Assembly: GCA_046153915.1 (NCBI GenBank)
Contig: JBJXFC010000124.1
Coordinates: 1 to 6,344, forward strand
Length of the DNA stretch: 6,344 nt
Reading direction: 5' to 3'
Origin: JANNVZ01 sp046153915
GTDB taxonomy: Bacteria; Bacteroidota; Bacteroidia; Flavobacteriales_D; Sanyastnellaceae
Notes under the pieces: model-generated
What the model was told of the DNA's origin: nothing
The model's database searches: none
The model's input: only the letters and a program-made list of their open reading frames with translations
Shown: one piece after another, positions 1 through 6,344 of the stretch
Layout of the letters: each line of letters begins with the position of its first letter
How positions within the stretch are numbered: position 1 is the first letter of the stretch
Program-made: the position numbers and the translations under genes

Positions 1-3000
1 GATGAAGGCGCAACGTGGGTAGATATCGGCCCCAACAACAACGATTACGAAGACCTTGAATTTCATCCTACCAATCCTCAAACGATTTACATTACAACAA
101 GTGGTCGTTTGTACATCAGTTATGACGGCGGAACAACCTGGGATTGGATGAACAATACACTTGGTTCATCATCGCGCATGCTTGTGGCCGTAACACCTGC
201 AGCTCCAGATTATGTATACGTTCTTCGCACAGGCACCTACGCTTTCAACGGATTTTACCGCAGCATTGATGCCGGACTTACTTTCGCCGAAATGAGTGAT
301 TCGCCCAACATCATGGGCTGGTCTGCGGATGGAAGCAGCGATGGCGGACAAGCGTGGTACGACCTCTGCCTTACTGCCGATCTAGAAGATGCCGAAACGG
401 TGTATGTTGGTGGAATTCGCTTAAAAAAATCAATCGATGGCGGAACAACCTGGACGGATATCAATCCCAATTTTGTGCACGTGGATCAGCATTACGTTGT
501 GATGTCACCCTACACCAACGACCTCTACGCTTGCAACGATGGTGGATTGTATCATTACGAAGACAATACCGACTGGAAGGATATCAGCACGAACATTGTT
601 ACCGGACAGATTTATCAACTCGGTCAATCAACCCACAATCCTAATCATACCCTCACTGGATTCCAGGACAACGGAACAGCCGAATACGATGGTGTATACT
701 GGAGAAGACGCGGCGGCGGCGATGGATTCGAATGTTCTTATGATCACTCGGATCCCAATTGGAGATATGGCAGTATTTATTACGGAGATATCTACCGCAC
801 GAATACGGAAGTTTACAATCAGAAGATTTGTGGATTTGATGTTTTAGGCATTGATGAAGGTGGTGCATGGAATACGCCTTATACACTTGCCAAAAGTGAT
901 ACAACTGGCAATACGATGTTCGTTGGTTTGAAGAATATCTGGCGGACATTCAACATCAAACATCCCGAAAAGGACAGCATTGTTTGGACCAAAATCAGCG
1001 ATAATCTGGGAGGGAACAACAATACAGATATCAATGAAATTGAAATATGCATGAGCAATCCGAATATCATGTATGTGAGTGAAGGTTCCAGAAAACTTTT
1101 CCGTACCAACAATCTTTTGAGTGATTCCGTGACCTGGGTAACACTCAGCAACGAATTGCCTTTCTACCAAACACCTGTGAACTCCATTGAAACACATCCT
1201 ACAGATACCAATATCGTTTATATCTGTTTTCACAATGATGTATATATCAGCCAGGATCAAGGCATGACATGGGATTTGATGACACCGGAAATGCCGGATG
1301 TGGTAACCAATACCATTGTGATGGACACCACTTTATTTTCGAATGAAGGACTTTATGTAGGCACCGATCTGGGTGTGTTTTATCGCGATTCACTATTGGA
1401 TGAATGGATTTCGTTTAATACCGGGATGCCTTACAGTGCGCGAGTTACAGAGCTTGAAATATTCTATAGCGAAGATCCTGGTCAACACCGTCTAAAAGCT
1501 TCCACCTACGGTCGCGGTTTATGGGAAAGTGATTTGTACAGCGCAGAAACGAATAATTTTCCAGCGGTTGCAAGTGTTGTTTCCAGTGATGCCACCAACG
1601 AAATCTTTGGAAGTTTTGATGTCGCCATAGTTTTTTATCGCAGCCTGAATGAAACTCCTGTAAACGGTTTCACTGACTTTTCGGATATCTGGGTGGAAAA
1701 TGCCACCGTCAATGCAATCACAGGTTCTGGAGCAAATTATACGGCAACCATTACACCTACAACATTTGGAGAAGTGCGCGTTGCAATTCCCAACGGAGTA
1801 GCATTCGACAATGAATTTAATATTCCAACTTTTGAAAGCGATACAATCAGCATGTTTTTTGTGGCAGCTCCGGAAGAGCTCGGCGCTGATGGTCCGGGTG
1901 GTGTGGGAGATACAGAAACACTTGCTCTATGGCTTAGAGCAGATATGAATGCCAATGGCCCCGGCGATCAGGTGCAGATGTGGAATGACGTGAGTGGCAA
2001 CGGATATCCTGCCATTCAGAACAACGAAAATCAAAGACCCATTGTTCTTGAAGATGGAATCAACGGTCAACCCGCGTTGTATTTCGATGGAGATGATGAT
2101 TGCCTGATTCTGGAAGATGTACTACCTGGAAGAAGTTTATCGGCCTATATCATGGTAGAAGCTGATAGCATCGAATTCAACGATCATGGATGGTTTGCAA
2201 GTGCGCGCAAAGCAAATGGATACCTGATGCATCCGTGGAAAAATGAATCGCAATACCACGGAGATGTTTATGACCTAAATGAAAATTCAAGCGGTGCGAA
2301 TGTGTTTTACATCGGTGATGGTTCAGCGCCACATATCTACGGAATGATCTACCATCAGGACGATTTGCATCAGGTCATGACACAGGTATTCGACGATAAT
2401 AAATACCCGCACAATGGTGTTGATATCGGATTGCGCGACAACACAACCACCATCGATGAAATCCACATCGGTTGGGATTATGAAGAGCGATTTGGCAAAG
2501 GAAAAATTGCTGAGCACTTCATGTATCGCACACGACTGATGAACTCGCATCACAACATTGTAAACAACTACATGGCTGCCAAATACGGCATCGATCTTGG
2601 TCCCATTGCACTGTATCATCATCCAGAACAAAATGAAGAAGTAATCGGCATTGGACGCGAAACCGAATACGATTACCACGACGAAGCACAGGGCAAACAA
2701 ATCATCCGCATCATGAATCCGCAATCGCTTGAGGATGGCGATTATTTGTTGATTGGCACCGACAACGCGTCACTATCGGTGGTGAATGAGTTGTATCCGA
2801 TTTTGAGTCCGCGCACGCAACGCACCTGGGCTTTTGATGAAACAGGAGATGTGGGCGAAGTAACCATCCGCATCATGGCTAGCGACTTGGAAGAAACACA
2901 AAACATCGGTTTGATTATATCCGAAGGCGATGAATTTGTAGCGGGTGGAAATCTGATTTTTGTTCCGTTGTTGATTCAGGGTCCTGTTCTCGAAGCGACC

Positions 3001-3312
3001 TACGACTTCCCTGCACATGGTGTATTTACCATCGGTTCACAACCCACTATTGGCACAGAAGACCTCAGTTATGCAACTGCCAATGTCTATCCCAATCCAG
3101 CCAATGAATTGTTGAATATCGAAATCAAAAACACCTGGCCACAAAACTGGCAGGTTGAAATCCGCAATGCCGTTGGACAATTGGTGATGACACAGACATG
3201 CACAGGTAAAAAATCAAGTGTCGATATTCAGTCACTCAGCACCGGAGTTTATCTGGCAGATGTGGTGGTGGATGGAACGGTGATTATGCGCGAGAAGGTG
3301 GTTGTGGAGTAA
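1..3312 (+). CDS. Partial (5' missing) secreted Asp-box beta-propeller / LamG protein with T9SS type A sorting domain
   Basis: The frame is open from base 1 to a TAA at 3310-3312, giving 1103 codons. The first codons already encode an Asp-box (DEGATW), so the true start lies upstream and internal ATG or TTG codons should not be used. Further Asp-boxes (S-x-D-x-G-x-T-W/F) lie at codons 40-47, 88-95, 144-151 and 417-424. NDGGLY (179-184), GFQDNGT (220-226), GGGDG (238-242) and TYGRGLWESDL (about 502-512) are typical of sortilin/VPS10-like propellers of Bacteroidota. Next come an Ig-like segment (about 521-620, Big_12-like), then a LamG/concanavalin-like domain (about 641-866) that opens with ALWLRAD and W-x-D-x-SGNG and closes with AAKYGIDL. 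A beta-rich module begins near VIGIGRE (about 881). The T9SS tail (about 1021-1103) has NVYPNPANELL and LSTGVYLADV and ends KVVVE. In known T9SS cargo this tail directs outer-membrane export and is then removed, so a secreted or surface-bound adhesin or binding protein is inferred. Asp-boxes are structural, and I see no proof of sialidase or other catalysis. Confidence is high for the T9SS tail and propeller and moderate for the Ig-like domain. Confidence 0.93.
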   Translation, partial: DEGATWVDIGPNNNDYEDLEFHPTNPQTIYITTSGRLYISYDGGTTWDWMNNTLGSSSRMLVAVTPAAPDYVYVLRTGTYAFNGFYRSIDAGLTFAEMSDSPNIMGWSADGSSDGGQAWYDLCLTADLEDAETVYVGGIRLKKSIDGGTTWTDINPNFVHVDQHYVVMSPYTNDLYACNDGGLYHYEDNTDWKDISTNIVTGQIYQLGQSTHNPNHTLTGFQDNGTAEYDGVYWRRRGGGDGFECSYDHSDPNWRYGSIYYGDIYRTNTEVYNQKICGFDVLGIDEGGAWNTPYTLAKSDTTGNTMFVGLKNIWRTFNIKHPEKDSIVWTKISDNLGGNNNTDINEIEICMSNPNIMYVSEGSRKLFRTNNLLSDSVTWVTLSNELPFYQTPVNSIETHPTDTNIVYICFHNDVYISQDQGMTWDLMTPEMPDVVTNTIVMDTTLFSNEGLYVGTDLGVFYRDSLLDEWISFNTGMPYSARVTELEIFYSEDPGQHRLKASTYGRGLWESDLYSAETNNFPAVASVVSSDATNEIFGSFDVAIVFYRSLNETPVNGFTDFSDIWVENATVNAITGSGANYTATITPTTFGEVRVAIPNGVAFDNEFNIPTFESDTISMFFVAAPEELGADGPGGVGDTETLALWLRADMNANGPGDQVQMWNDVSGNGYPAIQNNENQRPIVLEDGINGQPALYFDGDDDCLILEDVLPGRSLSAYIMVEADSIEFNDHGWFASARKANGYLMHPWKNESQYHGDVYDLNENSSGANVFYIGDGSAPHIYGMIYHQDDLHQVMTQVFDDNKYPHNGVDIGLRDNTTTIDEIHIGWDYEERFGKGKIAEHFMYRTRLMNSHHNIVNNYMAAKYGIDLGPIALYHHPEQNEEVIGIGRETEYDYHDEAQGKQIIRIMNPQSLEDGDYLLIGTDNASLSVVNELYPILSPRTQRTWAFDETGDVGEVTIRIMASDLEETQNIGLIISEGDEFVAGGNLIFVPLLIQGPVLEATYDFPAHGVFTIGSQPTIGTEDLSYATANVYPNPANELLNIEIKNTWPQNWQVEIRNAVGQLVMTQTCTGKKSSVDIQSLSTGVYLADVVVDGTVIMREKVVVE
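127..453 (+). repeat. Two Asp-box copies sharing an identical 15-base core
   Basis: The 15-base string ggcggaacaacctgg occurs at 127-141 and again at 439-453, 312 bases apart and in the same reading frame, encoding GGTTW in two Asp-boxes of the beta-propeller. The other Asp-boxes of the gene (codons 1-6, 88-95 and 417-424) match at protein level only. This is internal repeat structure of the coding sequence, not a mobile repeat. The identity may reflect codon preference or a fairly recent blade duplication. Confidence 0.6.
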
Positions 3313-3439
3313 GTAGTTATTTATGTGTGCCATAAGCTTTAAAAAGCAAATGCGCATGTTATCGAGTTATTACACTGCAGGTCGTTTGATTCTGTGCCAA
3401 CGTAATGAATTGAAGACTTTGCTATGGTGCCATTGTGAA
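3313..3439. other. Spacer between convergent genes
   Basis: This 127-base gap separates the stop of the T9SS cargo gene (plus) from the stop of the OmpA-like gene (minus). Transcription should end here from both sides, but I found no strong stem followed by a T-run on either strand. The best candidates are a 5-bp GCTTT/AAAGC stem near 3338-3349 with a 2-base loop, and a bulged CCATAAGC/GCTATGG pairing with a loop of about 85 bases. Neither is convincing. The open frame at 3323-3511 overlaps the end of the minus-strand gene and has no recognisable content. Confidence 0.5.
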
Positions 3440-5044
3440 CTATCGCATGGCTACACTTCGTGGCATGTCATTCAACTTCGCCAGGCGATCCCGAATTTCT
3501 TCCATAGATAACTTTTCAAAATGAAGGTCATTCACTTCACCAGGACCCGTAACATGCCTTTGAGCATAAAATACTCCGCCATTTTCATACTTCATGGCTA
3601 CAACGGTGCCGATTGTGCCATTTTGAATTTCGAATGAACAACCAAAAGATTCTTTTGAAGAAGGCAGACATGAATTTGCCTTTTGAATAATAAAAGTGCA
3701 ATAAACATGCTCATCATTCAAATGAACGTTCAGGTCCAACATTCTTCCGTTGATCAACTTAAAAAAATCGCAATTGACCATGCCAAAGCCAGCATTTGAA
3801 AAAACATAATAGCCATTATTTGACTTGATACTTTCCTCCATCTTTTCGTCGCGTGCTTTCATTCTGGCGGCATAGTATTCTTCAATAGTATTCACTTGCC
3901 ATCTTTTGAATTCATCTTCCCATAAGCCTTTCACCATTTCATCTTTTGTTTCCTGATTGAATTTTTCAAGGAGTCGATCAAAGGCATCGCAGGTTTTCTC
4001 TGTGCCTGGTTTCTGTCTTATTCTAACGTATTTTCTATAATTTTTACTGAACCGACCTTTAAGTCTGCACCACAAGTTGCATTTGTAACTACTTACTTTG
4101 CTTTTATAATAACAATCGAAAAACGAATCAGAAAGAAAATAATCGAAATTCGAAACGCTACGCTCTTTCCAATTTAGACTATGAATATCATCGTTGATGC
4201 GTTTGGCATCAAAGAGACTCATATCTGGATTGAATTCCTGAGAAGGCACCATGGCAGTAAATGTTGAACCTGCATTCATTTTAACTGGTTTGTCTTGAAA
4301 GGAAGCCCTTATGTCCAACATTCCACCACTTTCCAATATGGCACTTCCAGATTTGGTCGTCATATTGTACGATATCATATCACTTTTATCAAATACCTCA
4401 ATGACTTCAATTTTCACCAAATCACCCGATTGTGCTCCAGATAATTTCATTGAATTTGCAGTAAAAATTAACTTACTACCCCTTTTACAATTTAAAGTGG
4501 TATCACTAAATGGGTCAATGAAAAAAATTTGGGCAGGCTCAGCCAAAAGCGCTAAAAGAGTGTCCATTCTAGCCTTTGCCAGAGCCTTTGCGGCATCTTC
4601 AACCACAGGTTTTTCTTCAACAACTGGCAATACCTTATCCCTCACCCTGCAATCCAGATAAACCTCCACCCTTCTATTGGCCTGTTTGCCTTCTTCTGTG
4701 GTGTTATCAGAAAAGGGATTGACTTCTCCGAATGCCGCTACTTCGGCATCCATGCCCGCAACCGAGAGATAGTTGCGGACACTCTCACATCTTCGCGCAG
4801 CAAGGTCTTTGTTGTAATCTTCGCTGCCGTCGCTATCGGTATAACCATAAATGCGAAACGAACACCCTTGTTGGATCGGATTTACAGCCATAAAGGCATC
4901 GAGACTCTTGCGCGCATCACGCGTTAACTCATGTCGGTCTGAAGAGAAAAAGACCGAGGTGGTTTCCGTTGTAAGTTGAGCAAAAGAGGTAATACAAAGA
5001 GTAGATAGCAAAACGCAAATCGAGATTTGAACGGATATTTTCAT
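3440..5044 (-). CDS. Exported OmpA-like peptidoglycan-binding protein with unnamed beta-rich and C-terminal domains
   Basis: This is a complete gene of 534 codons, ATG at 5044-5042 and TAG at 3442-3440. Residues 1-22 form a signal peptide (MK, hydrophobic core, SFA then Q), which supports the start. There is no proper lipobox. Residues about 26-132 are an OmpA C-terminal-like domain: GYTDSDGSEDYN at 67-78, LAARRCESV at 81-89, NRRVEV at 123-128. D70 and R85 fit the Asp/Arg pair known in the family to bind the diaminopimelate of peptidoglycan. A Glu/Ala/Lys-rich linker (about 133-168) follows. Residues 171-266 are a beta-rich module (FFIDP, then LESGGMLDIRA at 237-247) shared with the divergent neighbour. 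Residues about 311-352 hold four Cys in a basic segment, and 385-405 is a charged probable helix. Residues about 410-526 are a last domain with GYYVFSNAGFGMVNCDFF, which resembles a motif I recall from unnamed Bacteroidota proteins. The OmpA domain suggests the periplasm, tethered to the cell wall. The role of the other domains is unknown. It is not PorE, because it has no TPR or WD40 repeats. Confidence 0.92.
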   Translation of the reverse strand: MKISVQISICVLLSTLCITSFAQLTTETTSVFFSSDRHELTRDARKSLDAFMAVNPIQQGCSFRIYGYTDSDGSEDYNKDLAARRCESVRNYLSVAGMDAEVAAFGEVNPFSDNTTEEGKQANRRVEVYLDCRVRDKVLPVVEEKPVVEDAAKALAKARMDTLLALLAEPAQIFFIDPFSDTTLNCKRGSKLIFTANSMKLSGAQSGDLVKIEVIEVFDKSDMISYNMTTKSGSAILESGGMLDIRASFQDKPVKMNAGSTFTAMVPSQEFNPDMSLFDAKRINDDIHSLNWKERSVSNFDYFLSDSFFDCYYKSKVSSYKCNLWCRLKGRFSKNYRKYVRIRQKPGTEKTCDAFDRLLEKFNQETKDEMVKGLWEDEFKRWQVNTIEEYYAARMKARDEKMEESIKSNNGYYVFSNAGFGMVNCDFFKLINGRMLDLNVHLNDEHVYCTFIIQKANSCLPSSKESFGCSFEIQNGTIGTVVAMKYENGGVFYAQRHVTGPGEVNDLHFEKLSMEEIRDRLAKLNDMPRSVAMR

Positions 5045-5321
5045 TGCATTTAAGGAATAAAGGTTGAGTAACGTTTCATTAACAACAACGATGCCGCAAT
5101 TCTAAATATTTCATAAAATGAAAGAAATATTTCATCTCAGAACTCAAAGTTTGGCTGTTAAATGGTGTTATCAATACCTCATTAAACCCTTGTCAAATTT
5201 GAATTTTCGCTCGATAGAATAAGCTGAAATATTTTTTTGGGAAATAATTAATCCCTCTTTTTCCGGAAACACCCCGGGTGACCTTTTTCGAATTTCGACA
5301 TTCACTTAAAAACCCAATCCT
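5045..5321. promoter_or_regulatory. Divergent promoter region between the two OmpA-like genes
   Basis: This 277-base AT-rich gap must hold the promoters of both divergently transcribed OmpA-like genes. Neither start codon has a purine-rich Shine-Dalgarno sequence: the bases before the minus-strand ATG read TTAAATGCA and those before the plus-strand ATG read AACCCAATCCT. This is usual for Bacteroidota. I did not find an exact Bacteroidota -7 box (TAnnTTTG) on either strand. On the plus strand the nearest sequences are CAAATTTG at 5194-5201 and a TA plus T-run plus G at 5230-5239, and neither has a well-spaced TTTG -33 element, so promoter positions are not assigned. The gap also contains a phased repeat (5104-5135) and a GC-rich palindrome (5270-5280). 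Confidence 0.6.
5104..5135. repeat. Pair of 11-bp direct repeats with 21-bp phasing, containing alternating TTTCAT/ATGAAA half-sites
   Basis: AAATATTTCAT is present exactly at 5104-5114 and 5125-5135, 21 bases apart, close to two helical turns. Between them lies ATGAAA (5118-5123), the reverse complement of the TTTCAT at 5109-5114 and 5130-5135, so three half-sites alternate in orientation. A further TTTCAT is at 5074-5079. The location in a divergent promoter region is compatible with an operator bound by a dimeric regulator. The sequence is AT-rich, so chance is a serious alternative. Confidence 0.4.
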
Positions 5322-6344
5322 ATGAAAAAGGCTCTTCACATTCTAACTGTTATCCTGATTGCAATATCTCTTCAAGGTGTCGCTCAGGCTCAAAGTCAAC
5401 ACAACTTATTTGCAACGAATAGCTGCGAGTTGAAAAAAAACGCCATGGATTCTTTGGACGCATGGACAAAGAACCACACTGCAGACAAAGACATGCTCTT
5501 TCGGGTGCAGGGATTTGCAGATTCAAGAAATTCGGATGACTACAACACAGAACTTGCTGCCAAACGTTCGAAGGCTGTTGCAGAGTATCTGAGGAAAAAT
5601 GGCTTCAGCAATGTATTCGAACAATCTTTTGGAGAAGGCAATCCCGTTTGCAATGAAGACACTCCAGAATGTCTTGCCCTGAACCGCCGCGTAGAAATCT
5701 GGACCAACGGCAAAGACGACGTTCTTTCTCTGTCAGATTATTTCGGCAAAAAACCCGCTCAGGTTTTTTATATCAATCCAAAAATAGAAAATCAAATTCA
5801 GGGAAAGGAAGGGACCAAAGTGGTCATTCCGGCATTTGCATTTGAGCTGAATGATAAAACTGTGCATGATACTGTTCGCATTGAACTCACAGAATTCTAC
5901 AACAAAGGAGAAATGTTGTTGAATGGGCTCACTACCAAAGCCGATGATGGGCTTATAGAAAGTGCAGGAACGGTGCATATTGCAGCCTATGACAAGCAAG
6001 CACAACTTACACTGCAAACCGGCAAAGTGATCGGACTTGCCTTCAACAACAGATCTGTGGGTGACGGCATGATTACTTTCTATGGTGGAAATCAAACTTT
6101 CATGAATGCATCATGCAAAGTGTCCTCCAAAGCCACGCAACAAAACACGGCCAATTCGCTAGTGCTGAATACGAACACAAATGCACAGTCAACCTCTTCC
6201 AACTTGGGTGGTATTGAATGGAAATCTGGAGTAGAACATTACGAGTACATATTCCGCGATCTGCAATTGTATAACAATCCGGACATTCGTGATGATGCGC
6301 ATGGTGCAGCTAAAAACTACATCGATGCACATCCTAAATACATT
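5322..6344 (+). CDS. Partial (3' missing) exported OmpA-like protein, paralogue of the divergent neighbour
   Basis: The frame starts with ATG at 5322 and stays open for 341 codons to the window edge. Residues 1-23 are a signal peptide (MKK, hydrophobic core, GVAQA before QSQ), which supports this start. Residues about 28-128 form an OmpA C-terminal-like domain: GFADSRNSDDYN at 64-75, LAAKRSKAV at 78-86, NRRVEI at 121-126. D67 and R82 align without gaps with D70 and R85 of the neighbour, so peptidoglycan binding is plausible, but the usual Thr before the Asp is Ala and the following Gly is lost. Residues 146-243 are a beta-rich module (AQVFYINP at 146-153, GKEGTKVVIPAFAF at 161-174, IESAGTVHIAA at 212-222) matching residues 171-266 of the neighbour. 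Similarity resumes at IEWK and YEYIF (298-311) after a Ser/Thr/Asn/Gln-rich stretch (about 268-295). A periplasmic or envelope protein anchored to the cell wall is inferred, with function otherwise unknown. The C-terminal part is outside the window. Confidence 0.9.
   Translation, partial: MKKALHILTVILIAISLQGVAQAQSQHNLFATNSCELKKNAMDSLDAWTKNHTADKDMLFRVQGFADSRNSDDYNTELAAKRSKAVAEYLRKNGFSNVFEQSFGEGNPVCNEDTPECLALNRRVEIWTNGKDDVLSLSDYFGKKPAQVFYINPKIENQIQGKEGTKVVIPAFAFELNDKTVHDTVRIELTEFYNKGEMLLNGLTTKADDGLIESAGTVHIAAYDKQAQLTLQTGKVIGLAFNNRSVGDGMITFYGGNQTFMNASCKVSSKATQQNTANSLVLNTNTNAQSTSSNLGGIEWKSGVEHYEYIFRDLQLYNNPDIRDDAHGAAKNYIDAHPKYI

Noticed and set aside
844..1260. 138-codon open frame on the minus strand
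   Set aside because: It is a reverse-strand shadow of the beta-propeller coding region, with no start context or domain.
109..3312. TTG at 109 as start of the large plus-strand gene
   Set aside because: The frame is open from base 1 and encodes an Asp-box before this codon, so the gene begins upstream of the window.
3323..3511. 62-codon open frame on the plus strand
   Set aside because: It overlaps the end of the minus-strand gene, shows no domain or signal peptide, and has composition like non-coding DNA.
4311..4661. 116-codon open frame on the plus strand
   Set aside because: It lies opposite the shared beta-rich module of the minus-strand gene, which is supported by homology to the neighbour.
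4994..5044. Lipoprotein signal (S-T-L-C at residues 14-17) in the minus-strand OmpA-like protein
   Set aside because: The residues before Cys17 do not fit a lipobox (small residue missing at -1), and a normal signal peptidase I site (SFA/Q) follows.
5118..5222. 34-codon open frame (ATG at 5118, TAA at 5220-5222) in the divergent gap, a possible leader peptide
   Set aside because: This length is expected by chance in AT-rich DNA, it has no recognisable features, and its ATG is part of the short repeat.
5264..5287. Possible Rho-independent terminator (CCGG stem followed by T-run) ahead of the plus-strand gene
   Set aside because: The stem is only 4 bp with a 7-base loop, the T-run is offset by several bases, and it lies just upstream of a start codon with no gene ending nearby on that strand.
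5733..6095. 120-codon open frame on the minus strand
   Set aside because: It lies wholly opposite the OmpA-like plus-strand gene, whose motifs align with its paralogue. The reverse frame has no recognisable content.

Overview
The window looks like chromosomal DNA from a marine or freshwater-type Bacteroidota (Flavobacteriia/Sphingobacteriia-like), of moderate to low GC. Three observations support this. The first gene ends in a type IX secretion (T9SS) C-terminal sorting domain. The genes lack Shine-Dalgarno sequences. The two other genes encode signal-peptide-bearing OmpA-like proteins with modules I associate with Bacteroidota. No RNA gene, CRISPR array, insertion sequence or phage-like gene was seen.

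Layout. (1) 1-3312, plus strand: the 3' part (1103 codons) of a large secreted modular protein. It reads as a sortilin/VPS10-like Asp-box beta-propeller, an Ig-like domain, a LamG/concanavalin-like domain, a further beta-rich module and a T9SS type A tail. Its 5' end lies outside the window. (2) 3313-3439: a short spacer between convergent genes with no convincing terminator. (3) 3440-5044, minus strand: a complete 534-residue exported protein with an N-terminal OmpA-like peptidoglycan-binding domain and three less familiar downstream regions. (4) 5045-5321: a divergent promoter region holding a short phased repeat. (5) 5322-6344, plus strand: the first 341 codons of a second OmpA-like exported protein, which runs off the right edge.

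The most interesting point is that the two OmpA-like proteins are divergently transcribed paralogues. They share the OmpA domain, and also a second beta-rich module of about 95 residues ending in an L/I-E-S-G/A-G motif, followed by a further short stretch of similarity. They therefore look like a head-to-head duplicated pair of cell-envelope proteins tethered to peptidoglycan, which have since diverged strongly. The minus-strand copy also has a Cys-rich basic segment in an AT-rich stretch and a distinct C-terminal domain. Their function cannot be read from the sequence. The T9SS cargo gene is probably an independent unit, because it is convergent with the minus-strand OmpA gene. I see no clear sign of a wholly new system; the paralogous pair and its unnamed domains are the part worth following.
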